Source of the DNA: Chara braunii
Taxonomy: Eukaryota; Streptophyta; Charophyceae; Charales; Characeae
Direction: 5' to 3'
Assembly: GCA_003427395.1 (NCBI GenBank)
Contig: BFEA01000267.1
Span: 1,109,601 to 1,172,034 of the forward strand
DNA: 62,434 bases
The notes beneath the pieces were generated by a model. The model was not told the DNA's origin. It worked only from the letters and a program-made list of their open reading frames with translations, and searched no databases. The position numbers and the translations under genes were made by a program. Shown here piece after piece: positions 45,048 to 55,549 of the stretch (position 1 is the stretch's first letter; each line of letters opens with the position of its first letter).

Positions 45048-45420
45048 GATGAGGAGGGGGAGAAGGAAGAGGAAGAAGAAGAAGTAGGAGACGAGGACGA
45101 GGAGGAGGAAAAGGAGGACGAGGAGGAAAAATAAGAAGAGGAGGAGGAGGAGGAGGAGGAGGAGGAGNAGGANGAGGAGGAGNAGNAGGNGGANGAGGAG
45201 GAGGAGGACAAGGAGNAGGAGGANGANGANNANGANGNGGANGANGANGAGAGGGAGGAGGAAGAGGAGGAGGACAAGGAGGAGGACAAGGAGGAGGAGG
45301 ATGACGACAACGATGTGGACGATGACAAGAGGAAAGAGGAAGAGGAGGAGGACTAGGAGAAGAAGGAGAACGAGGAAAACGAAGAGGAGGAGGAGGACGC
45401 GGAGGAGGAGGTCGAGGGGG
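45048..45420. repeat. GGA/GAG trinucleotide low-complexity tract
   Basis: Almost pure purine triplets with scattered ambiguous bases (45167-45250). Reverse frames give Ser- or Pro-rich artefacts. Probably collapsed or poorly assembled. Confidence 0.9.
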
Positions 45421-47036
45421 TTTAAAGGGGCAGACAGACATTACCTGGAGGAGGAGGAGGAAGAGGCAGAGGGGGTTTAAGGGGGAGGATGGGCATTACC
45501 TGGAAGAGGAGGCTGAGACTCCCTGTGGTGGCAAGCAAGGGCGGCGGTGATGGCTCCAGCAGCCAAGCAGTGGGGAGGTGTGGCCGACTTAGTCTGGAAA
45601 GCATTTGCCAGATTTCCTCGGGAGCTCACCGCTGTGACGAACTGCTTTCTGTAATCGTGCGACTTTCTGCGTGATGCTACTTTGGGGGTTGATCAAGGGG
45701 GGCCCGTCCAATTGCATGAATGCCCTTGTTTTTTTGAAAAAGGGGTGGTCCCACGACGGTTGGTAGTTGAGCGCGCCTTAGCAAGTGCGAAAAATAAATT
45801 TTCCATAGCTTCTTTCTTGTTCTCTTGTGGGGAATGAAAATTTTGGCACGATCGTTGTGCAGGAATATCTTTTAGAATTTTCAACTAATGTTGAGCCCCC
45901 GTAGACTCTCATAATTTATTTTCTTAAATTTCTCTTTGCAAATAGGATTTAAGCTAGGCTAGGAATTTGGGTGCATCGCAATTTTGCTTACAACTGCACG
46001 ATGCTTCTTGATGCGTGCTCTCTGCTGCATCAGGATCTGTGCTCTGGCTTTTCCAAGCCTTAAATCTCACGTGTAAATGTAATTCTCTTCTTGCCAGAGC
46101 GCAGATGTAACTCTAATCCCCTCCTTCTTGATATCTTTGTTGCGCCCTTGCGCGCGCATACTCTCCCCAGTCCTATTGGCCTGAATGTTGCATGACTGGA
46201 TCGATGTGTGGAGTGTGGCTATGTTCCCCACGCTGCGGCCCAGCCATGCAGTCGTAGGCACTTCCTTCCTCCTTCTTCCCTCCCACTCAGGCACAATCCT
46301 GGGTATCTTGCGCAAACGCTCACACTATAAATTTTATAAGCGCAATTAACTCGCTCTCTAATCAATTTTGGAGTTAGTGCAGTCGAGAGGATCGGCTAAC
46401 GGGCAAGAGCAGAACCGTGAGTAGAGGGAGTTGGGCGATCCGATGGGCTGGTGCTGGATATGCGGGGTTGACGTGTGCCTGCGAAGGACTGTCGGACACG
46501 AGCGAATCTGGTTTGCATGTTCAGACTAAGCGGGGTGACAACTCTGTGCAGGTGCGAGGCGATGGACTACCCACATCGGGGTGATGAGATAGAAAGAGAG
46601 AGAGAGAGAGACAAGATATGTCGGAATGATGCTTTTCTTGATTCTTTTGAATACTTTTTTTTGGGTGCCTGGTGCAAGTCGTCCTTTGTTTTTGGATCGA
46701 CCACTCTCGTACTTTTTCTTTTCTTACTGTGAATTGATGTATGGTTCTCTTCCTTGCCCCTATTTCCCACTATTTGAATTATCAACTTGATTGGTTGATC
46801 ATCTACATTCGGACCATGTTTGTTCTCTGACCAGTGGTTAGTTGGGAGATTGATGTATGGGTGTTTATCGTTTCTCCGTATGAATGTGATAGGGATTGAG
46901 CATGCCACTTGATTAGATTCCTGTTTCACGCTGAAGTTCATCAATGACACCTTCCCCATTGCCAGGTCGATATGCATGTAGCAGGTTGTGAATTGCTGAC
47001 AAAGATTGACGAAAGACCCTGTGCTCGCACATGTAC
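45421..47036. other. Unassigned region
   Basis: No recognisable domain. A 159-codon minus frame (47046-46567) ends in a Ser-Leu run from a GAGA repeat and has no family I know. No RNA gene is seen. Confidence 0.5.
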
Positions 47037-47178
47037 GCCCGTACACCTGTCACATCGTCGCGGAACCCAGAATCGCCATTCTAGAAACCCAGAATCGTCG
47101 CCCGTACACATGTACCTTACTGAATATCCTAACCCGTACACGTGTAAGATCGTCGCGGAACCCAAAATCGCCATTCTA
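47037..47178. repeat. Short minisatellite
   Basis: CCCGTACAC-TGT-A followed by ATCGTCGCGGAACCCA-AATCGCCATTCT occurs at about 47037-47085 and 47130-47178, with a shorter AACCCAGAATCGTCGCCCGT copy between. Confidence 0.75.
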
Positions 47179-47674
47179 TGCTCATACCCTCTGCCTCAAC
47201 CATGCAAGCCCCAACCTCCAGCTAACCAACCTTAAGTAAATACTCAGTACCTTTGTTAAATGGCCATTCAATAAAAGTCCGGGTGAAACCTTAACAAAAC
47301 ATAAAAGATCACCAGGGATGAAGCCTCTTTAGGTTGAGTAAGGAGACTGGGTTGGGGTTGAGTCGTAACCGACGAGTCGGCAACCGACCTGTTATCTGTG
47401 ATAACAGCAAGTGATCCTTGTAGGATCAACTGAGTCTAGTCCACGTCCTGAAGCGACTGATCAAAACGACCTGTAACACAAGACAGACCAACCTCAAACT
47501 AAGTCTATACGTCCCGGGGGGGTAATTTCCATATCCTGATCTTACTTAGTCATCATATCTGACTAAGCCTAAATCTACCCCTAGCTAGCACTCAGCGTAA
47601 GGTGGATTTCGCCATAGCCTCCCCTACATATGTCTCCACCTATCTAAATATAGGCTAACTCCTCTAACTTAGGA

Positions 47675-48190
47675 AAATTTCGGCAGCACTTCCCATTGGA
47701 GAAGTGACATCGCAGGAAATGTACTAGCCTAAAAGTCAAACTTGTGGATTCCAAAAGCCAAGATCTGTCTAACTCCCTCGCTTAGCAAAAATTTGGGCAG
47801 CACTCCCCTCAGGGAGGAAGGCTTCCCAGATTTATACCAAGTCAAAATTGAACTTAGACATAAAGTCTAAGTTCTGTCAAGACAAACTCTTAACCAACCC
47901 CTTATATTTGTAGAAATTTCGGCAGCGCTTCCCGTAGAGAAAGTGTCAGTCCAAGATTTATGCAAAGCTAGGTTTGGAATCTGAAAATGACTTTGATCCT
48001 TCAGGGCCCAATTTTGACTAACACCCTGAATTAGTAAAAATTTGGGCAGCATCTCCTTTAGAAAAGGAGACTCTCCAGATTCTTACTAAGTCAAAAAGTC
48101 ATCAAGGCCGGATCCCGAAGAAGTCAAAGTTTTGACTAACTCCTTGATTTCGTAGAAATTTCGGCAGCGCTTCCCGTAGAGAAAGTGGCT
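47675..48190 (-). repeat. GGAAGCGCTGCCGAA module array in LTR copy B
   Basis: Five units of ~110-130 bases. On plus they read TTCGGCAGCACTTCCC (47679), TTGGGCAGCACTCCCC (47794), TTCGGCAGCGCTTCCC (47918), TTGGGCAGCATCTCC (48041) and TTCGGCAGCGCTTCCC (48160). Two subtypes alternate (TTCGG and TTGGG). Confidence 0.8.
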
Positions 48191-48494
48191 TACCAAGATT
48201 TATACAAGACCAAGTCTGACTCAAGAAGATCCCAGAGAATGCAAAAACTGAGCTAAGTAAATAAAAGCGAGCCCAGAAAATGCAAGAATCGACTCTAACT
48301 CCTATGGCTCTAGCACGTGGCGAGCAGCTACAACAACTACCTATCAAATCCAAACTCAGACTAAGAAGTGGCATCACTCAGTCACATGCAGGTCAAACCA
48401 CAAACATGCACTCTCTCACCATCCCCAAGTTACTTTAGCAAACAATAGTTCGTAGTCCTTCAATGATTTGTCCCTTATACCCAGCTTACATAGG

Positions 48495-49215
48495 GCATAA
48501 GGTTAGACCACCCAAACTTATGGAACATGTCTAGCCCAACCAAGATGTATACACAAGCACAGGGCACAACAACTTTTCTCTTCTTTGGGCATATGACTAG
48601 GCCACCCTAGCCGCCCTGAACTGTTTAAGTACCCAAGGTTTATATAATTGCGTGTACTTAGTCTTTTGAGGTAGCATATAGCTGAGCCGATCTATTTCAG
48701 CTCAAGACTCAGCCTGCCCCTTCGTACTACAAGTTTATTCTTAGTTAAGTACTCTCTTCAGTTGGTGATAAGCTATAGTCAGGCCACCCAAACTTATGGA
48801 ACTCTGCCTGACTAGCCTGTTCATAGATAGTATAATAGTAAAGTATATCAAAGTTATAGCCTTCCGGTTCCAGCATGTTCGGGGCAAGACTACCCAAACT
48901 TATGGAACATGTCTTGGTCCTCAGCCTGGTTTATTTCTCTTAGACCAAAGCAGGAAGAGGTAGAGCCACCCAAACTTATGGGACATGCTCACCTCCTCGT
49001 TCAGAAACCAAAGAAACTGTCAAAAACCCCAAATAAAGAAGGCCGCCAGACTACCCAAACTTATGGATTTGACTGCGCCTGGAGAACCAATCACATTCAA
49101 CCCTCACAAATCAGAGCAACCAGACCACCCAAACTTATGGATTTGTCTGGTTATCCAGACAATACAAAATAAAACACAGCACTTGGCCTTCCCAAACTTA
49201 TGGAACTGGCCCAGC
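48495..49215 (-). repeat. Hairpin array B: conserved loop, variable stems (7 copies)
   Basis: The core (plus strand) ACCCAAACTTATGG starts at about 48510, 48786, 48892, 48968, 49053, 49127 and 49190 (first base C or T in some). Flanks pair within a copy: CCAGAC/GTCTGG (49127), GTCAGGC/GCCTGAC (48786), CAAGAC/GTCTTG (48892), and GAGGT-GAGC/GCTC-ACCTC (48968); at 48510 GGTTAGAC/GTCTAGCC pairs with a G-T wobble. Two weaker copies may lie at 48600 and 48690. It occupies the same place in LTR B as array A in LTR A but with a different loop. Confidence 0.85.
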
Positions 49216-50824
49216 CTTTGGTTGACCCAGTCAAACTTCACGCAATACTGTCTTCCTCCCACCCTTCCCCTAGATGCAATCCCACACTCTGCTTTCAATC
49301 AATCAAAGAAGTTGGAACTTGACTTTATACATGCCCTCATTTACTTTGTCTGATTAAGTCCTGAATAGAAAGCAAGATTTATAGGGACAGGCAGACATAC
49401 ATCAAGCAACTATNGGGGGGATATGCAAACATGGGTGTAGTGGGGNTATACAGATAGANAGCAGTTACCTGGTGGTTCCCTGCCTCCAGAACCTCGCCTA
49501 GGTTCCGGCAGAGCTCCCGCAATCGGTGGGAGGACTCCCCACAGAGTCTTGAGGCGGATCTAAATGTTGCAATCCCGCTTGTCGCCTTCCCCTCGTAACC
49601 AATAGACCAGACTTGGAGTAAGAAAGGTAGATAGAGACAGTATAGAGACTCTCAGAGGGGGCCTTGTTATCTTGGTTCACCTGAGGGCCCCGCAATGGCA
49701 ACCAAGTGACAGCTTGGTCAAAGAAGTCAGACTGCCGAGGTAACCCCTCCTGATGGGCCTCCAAACCACAGAACCAGACTCCCTCCCTAGTCCCAATCTA
49801 CTCCTCTAAGCCTATCTGCAGTCACCCCATACCCGGTGTCAGCCCTTATGCGCAGCGGCAGTAGGGCTCAACGGCGATTAATAGCTACCGCAACAGCCAT
49901 CAACAGCCGCAGCAACAGCCACCAGCGGCAGCAGATGTCACTCGCAGTAGCCCCCAGTCATCAACAGTGACACACACCGGCTGCAATCTGCGCATTGTCC
50001 ACGAACGTTGCAGCCTCACATCGTATTCAACAGTGCATCGTACGCAGCAGTACCCGGTGCCTGGCCAACAACAACCATCTCTAGTAGCAACCACCGCAGC
50101 CCAACCGCAACAGCCAGCAGTAGTATAGTAACAATACTAGCCTCCTGCAACCGTGGTTTTCACACAGCCTCCAGCTGCAGTCGGTAACAATCCCTTAATG
50201 GCTCGCCGTACATGCAACCCGCAATAGCAGCCCGTGCGCAGCACAGTACTTAGTGCTGGTCAGCAGCAACGACCAGCAGCGCTCAATAACAACTATAGTC
50301 ACCCGCAGCAGCAACCTGTGCCAAGTACGCTGCGCACAGTTCCGAAAGCTGCCCCCGCTGTCCCTGGCTCCGCCACTGAACCAGCAATAACACAGTCACC
50401 AGCCACCGCAACGGTCTGCAGTGGCTGTCAATAGCTGCCAGCCGTAACCTTGGCAACCCATGCTTAGTCTGTGGCAGTGGCACCTGGCGCACCACATGCA
50501 GCAGCAAGGTGTACTCGACGTGCAGCTGCCCGTAGTCGCAACCTGCGTACAGTCCGTAGTATACCGCCGCAATCGCACAGCGGCCACAGTCCATATATAG
50601 CCGCGGTACGCCGTAATAGGCAGTGGCACGCTTGGTGGCGACCAACTGTACTGGTGGCAATACCTGTCTGGTCCGCAGCGGCAATCTGCACGTAGTAGCG
50701 GCAACCAGGGGTCAATATCGCACGGTACGCCGCGGCAGATTGTGCACCGCACACAGCAATAGATTCGTGCCTAGTCCACAGCATGGGTACGATTGACCAC
50801 AATTTACAGTGGTAGCCTGAGCTC

Positions 50825-51817
50825 NNNNNNNNNNNNNNNNNNNNNNNNNNNNNNNNNNNNNNNNNNNNNNNNNNNNNNNNNNNNNNNNNNNNNNNNNNNN
50901 NNNNNNNNNNNNNNNNNNNNNNNNNNNNNNNNNNNNNNNNNNNNNNNNNNNNNNNNNNNNNNNNNNNNNNNNNNNNNNNNNNNNNNNNNNNNNNNNNNNN
51001 NNNNNNNNNNNNNNNNNNNNNNNNNNNNNNNNNNNNNNNNNNNNNNNNNNNNNNNNNNNNNNNNNNNNNNNNNNNNNNNNNNNNNNNNNNNNNNNNNNNN
51101 NNNNNNNNNNNNNNNNNNNNNNNNNNNNNNNNNNNNNNNNNNNNNNNNNNNNNNNNNNNNNNNNNNNNNNNNNNNNNNNNNNNNNNNNNNNNNNNNNNNN
51201 NNNNNNNNNNNNNNNNNNNNNNNNNNNNNNNNNNNNNNNNNNNNNNNNNNNNNNNNNNNNNNNNNNNNNNNNNNNNNNNNNNNNNNNNNNNNNNNNNNNN
51301 NNNNNNNNNNNNNNNNNNNNNNNNNNNNNNNNNNNNNNNNNNNNNNNNNNNNNNNNNNNNNNNNNNNNNNNNNNNNNNNNNNNNNNNNNNNNNNNNNNNN
51401 NNNNNNNNNNNNNNNNNNNNNNNNNNNNNNNNNNNNNNNNNNNNNNNNNNNNNNNNNNNNNNNNNNNNNNNNNNNNNNNNNNNNNNNNNNNNNNNNNNNN
51501 NNNNNNNNNNNNNNNNNNNNNNNNNNNNNNNNNNNNNNNNNNNNNNNNNNNNNNNNNNNNNNNNNNNNNNNNNNNNNNNNNNNNNNNNNNNNNNNNNNNN
51601 NNNNNNNNNNNNNNNNNNNNNNNNNNNNNNNNNNNNNNNNNNNNNNNNNNNNNNNNNNNNNNNNNNNNNNNNNNNNNNNNNNNNNNNNNNNNNNNNNNNN
51701 NNNNNNNNNNNNNNNNNNNNNNNNNNNNNNNNNNNNNNNNNNNNNNNNNNNNNNNNNNNNNNNNNNNNNNNNNNNNNNNNNNNNNNNNNNNNNNNNNNNN
51801 NNNNNNNNNNNNNNNNN
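50825..51817. other. Assembly gap (993 N)
   Basis: Unknown bases inside LTR copy B. Frames crossing it are artefacts. Confidence 0.99.
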
Positions 51818-54662
51818 AATGCACAGCGCCACAGTGACGACCAGGGCAGGAAGGAGGTCGTCGTGGCCCTCAATAGGTGAGTACCCCGCTACTATGCCCT
51901 TCCCTTCTCAGTATGGCAGCCCTGAGCTTATCCAAGTCGAAGCCGTTGAGCCCGCCCCCATCCTCAGTGGATTACCACCCGTATAATCAAGACTGGTCTC
52001 TCCTGCCTAGTCGGTGGCCACATATGTAGTGCGCTAGCGGCAATCACGACTGGACTGAGGTTCCCGTATGACTACGGGTAGATTCATCATGCTTTTACAC
52101 ACATGCACAAAAGCGTGCAGAAGCTACTTTCATCACCTAGCTGAGCAGCACACCGCCATAAGCCTCCAGGCTCGTAGTTCACCTCGAGCTACTCCGAACG
52201 TCTGAAACGGCAGAGACAGAATGAATCTCTCCCTAACATGCGGACAGATTCACTCCCCATCCTCCTTTCACAGCCCCACCCCCTCTTCAATGAAGATCCC
52301 CATGGCGAGTAGGTAAGTCTCGTACCTCGCAGCTCGCCTCGTGCCACTCTTATCAAAAGGATGGCCAACTCAGACTGATCTTCCGCCACAGCTCGGAGGG
52401 ATACGCCCTCGTTGACGATACGACGAGCTAATTTCGTCACGAACTTCCGCTGCTCTACAATCACATGCAGCTCATAGGATGCACAACGCCCTAGCCAACA
52501 CGTAAGGCTTCCAATCCCGCCGCTGCGTTGCGCTATTCACAATGACTAGCTACGCAGACTTGAATGAACCTACCGTTGAACAGTTGGCTAGATGCATCCT
52601 TGCTGAACTACTTCTAACTTGTTTTCCAAGGCGCAGCCTCATCTCCCTATGGCACAAAATTCACCCACCTTCTGCGAATTCCAACCGCGCTATTGGATTG
52701 CCAGCCCTTCAAAACCTCATAAATGCCTCCTCTCTTGCTTGTTTTCGTTAAGAAACGGGCGGAAGCAACCATTTTACTTCCTTTCCTTCCTCACTCCCCG
52801 CCATCTCTACGCATCGCTTTTCTCAACTAACTTCTACCTTACTAACCTAGAGCTAAAACTGGCCTTACCTCTAACCTCGCCTTGTCCCAAACCCCCTAAA
52901 AAATCTTATTTCGCTCGAATCTATCAAGAATCGAGCGAGGTCAGGGTGTCTTCTCCAGCCATAGTCCGTTTCTCTCTTAGCTCCCTCCTACATGATAGTG
53001 ACCACGCAGCTGCTGTCATTCATACCGGCCAAACCGCCCATCGGATCCACATTCCAACGCTGCCATCAGATCCAGAGCGCCCAAAAACCTCAGATTAGCA
53101 TCGTCGGGCGCGCAAAATAGTCAAAAAACGGCCGAAATTCGTCGATCTCCACCCCCAACATAGCCGTTTTTGCGGCACCTCCGCGCACCGTTTTCTTTTC
53201 CTTCCTCCCCTACCACTAGTCTCCTCCTCAATCTGACAGCCCTAGCTGGTTCGCCTTGCTTCAGATCCTCAGGTTAACACCTCCTCCCGCCGGCTTTCAT
53301 TAGGAAGTAAGCACGTTGTAGCCTTTCAACTCTCCATGGCTTCTAGCCTCGCCGTCCGTTTTCTTCCCCCTCCTTCGAATGCACCTGGCGCGAAACCGCG
53401 TCCAGGTTCGTTCATCTATTACTGTCGCTTCTACTCCCTGTGCAGTGCCCTCCTGCGCTCTCTCTCTCTCTGCTCTGATCCTCCCTCTCCTCTCTTCCTA
53501 TACTACTTCCTCCCCCGCTAGGCTGCGCTGGACACTACTCACTATGGCAAACGAAGAGAGAGTCCAACCCCTCTCATTTATGCAAGTTGGCCATGGGCAG
53601 GAGCCATGCCAATCTTCTCGGTACCGTTCCAATGCCAACGGATGTCTCGAAGGACTGTACCCAGGTAGTGATAGCCCAGCAGTTGCCCAGCAGTGGCCCA
53701 ACAGTTCGTGGGTGTATCCACTGAACGATGTCGGTGGCTTTTCTGCAGGTCCCGGCGTTGGTACAGGACCTCATCCCCAGATAGACACAGCAACACCAAA
53801 AAAATTAAAAATAAAATAAAAAATATATGTAAAAAAGTCAAACTCAAAAATAAAACGGGGTAACCGGATGCGGGAGAGGCCCGTTGGTACCTGGGCCTCG
53901 GCCTCACCTCGCGGGCCCGCGGTCGAAACCCCCCACAAAAACCAAGGGGGATAGTCTCGCGGGCCCCTCGACGCCTCGGCCTTCTCCTTCAACATGCTCC
54001 ACTGCTCCGCCACTCGTTGTTGGCCTCGATCCTAGGATCCACCAGGTGAGAGTTCAATGATGTAACCTATAGGGCTAAGCCCAAGCCTGGACAGGCTGTA
54101 CGCTGCCCTGCATACGAGTGGTATGGCCAGCCGGCCCGGGCCTGCGGCAGCAGCATTAAGGCTGCTGCGAGACTTTCCCTCCCAATCACAGGGCCCCGTA
54201 CGTGCGCACACGCCGTCAGGGACCGGACCTTGCTCGGCCTGTCACGCTTGTAGCCCCCATAATGTCGCGCGGAGGCCACCGCTTGCGTCTATGGTTCCCA
54301 CGCACCGGCCCTTGCTGTATGAAGGGGTACATGTTTCCCTTGTGCTACCGTCGCACATGCAACCCAAGCGTGTCGCCACCCAACAAATCTGCTATCGGCG
54401 GCGCATGCCGTATGAATGCAGGTGCACCCTGGTCCATTTAATAAAGGAAACTTTTCCTAGCTTTAATCAAAACCAAAAATGTTGCCGGCGGACACGCCGA
54501 CTCTATAGCATCAAGAGACAAAATCATCACGCGCGCCTCAAAACTGCGCGCACACCCACACTTTCTACTTCCTGTCAACTATTCAGTCAGCGCGAACTAA
54601 ACACAATCGCAACCTCGCACGGTATACTCAAATTCTGAACAAACCTTATCTTCTGTCACTTG

Positions 54663-54706
54663 CAAAAACCAGGGCGGATACCCTTGTAAGGGTATCCTCG
54701 GCGACA
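54663..54706 (-). promoter_or_regulatory. LTR-start hairpin of copy B
   Basis: On minus: TGTCGCCGAGGATACCCTT, ACA, AAGGGTATCC, GCCCTGGTTTTTGC. The core matches 31809-31861 while the outer stem differs and remains paired (GGAT/ATCC). Confidence 0.6.
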
Positions 54707-55549
54707 CCGCGTCGTCTGCAATTTCTGCACGGCGTGTGGGGCCAATACGGGGCTATGGAGTTCCACGGAACCACCGTGAGCTGGTGATAGGGGAGGAGGA
54801 TGTGGAAGGGAGGGAAATTGGTAGCGATAACGACGAAGCTGGGGGATATGAAGTATTGCGTGTTATACGTAGTTGGGTAACCGGGGCACCTCGGGTCACT
54901 CATTATGGCACAGTGAAACTCCCTAGCGCACAGTCAGTTCTCGGTTAAACACGAAAATTCCAGGTATCTCTGCCTAAGATATTCTTCCTCCTAGTGCTCC
55001 AAATATTCCTGCTCCGCGGTGTACATCTTGTCATTCCGACGTACGTATCTGATTGTGCTTAGATAGACAAGGGAATTTTCAGAGTAAGGTGGCGGAAATT
55101 CCTATCGGCCCAAATCCTCAGAAAACGGAAATTTCACACTTATTCTGATGCTGGAGGTGCCGCATTCGTCTGTGGTCACGAATCGCCTGCGTGTGGACAC
55201 GTGTAGGCCGCGCATATCAGATCACGCTTATACGTGTGCACGCGAGGTGCCCTGTTGTACACAGGCCTGTTGGTTGATTCTTGTGCAAGAGTAAGAGTTC
55301 AATCCTACATGCAAAATTTCTACGTGGCACAGACAATCACCCAATCATCTAATCATTCAGTGACCACAAAGTCACCAAATACTCCCGTCATGCAAAGTGA
55401 CATCGCACCATGCATTTGACATCGCAACAACATCAACCTCTGTCATTAGCCATTCATTGCAAGCCAAGGTGAACAGAAAGAGACTCCGAGATAACAAGCA
55501 CGCCATTCAACCATCCCTTATACATAACCCATCCATCAAGAAGAAGTAG
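54707..55549. other. Unassigned region between LTR copy B and element 3
   Basis: A 70-codon plus frame (54736-54948) has no known domain. No gag, protease or primer-binding site of element 3 is visible, consistent with 5' truncation. TAG at 55547 precedes the first coding-like codons. Confidence 0.5.

Larger units (their letters stand above)
47175..54706 (-). repeat. Inverted, truncated LTR of family A (copy B)
   Basis: Read on minus from 54706: TGTCGCC start, GGATACCCTT/AAGGGTATCC hairpin with T tract, GGGCTTAGCCCTATAGGTTA (also at 32270), a CAG-rich part (49880-50720), a hairpin array, a module array, then TTTTGTTAAGGTTTCACCC and GACTTTTATTGAATGGCCAT as at 35720. Similarity to A ends near 47175, so the 3' end is missing. 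It contains a 993-N gap and extra sequence (for example 52200-53900) not seen in A. Confidence 0.65.

Noticed and set aside
45031-45441. Ser- and Pro-rich minus-strand frames
   Set aside because: Artefact of the GGA/GAG triplet tract with ambiguous bases.
46567-47046. 159-codon minus-strand frame
   Set aside because: No recognisable domain, ends in a Ser-Leu microsatellite translation, and overlaps a minisatellite.
34019-49215. CRISPR-like look of regularly spaced conserved words in arrays A and B
   Set aside because: The conserved part is a hairpin loop and the sequences between are paired stems plus variable filler of unequal length. The setting is eukaryotic retroelement DNA and no cas-like genes are present.
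53379-53819. Plus-strand frame with MANEERVQPLSFMQVGHG after a pyrimidine-rich stretch
   Set aside because: Could be the first exon of a gene (inner ATG near 53544), but it has no known domain, lies within LTR copy B, and no partner exon was found.
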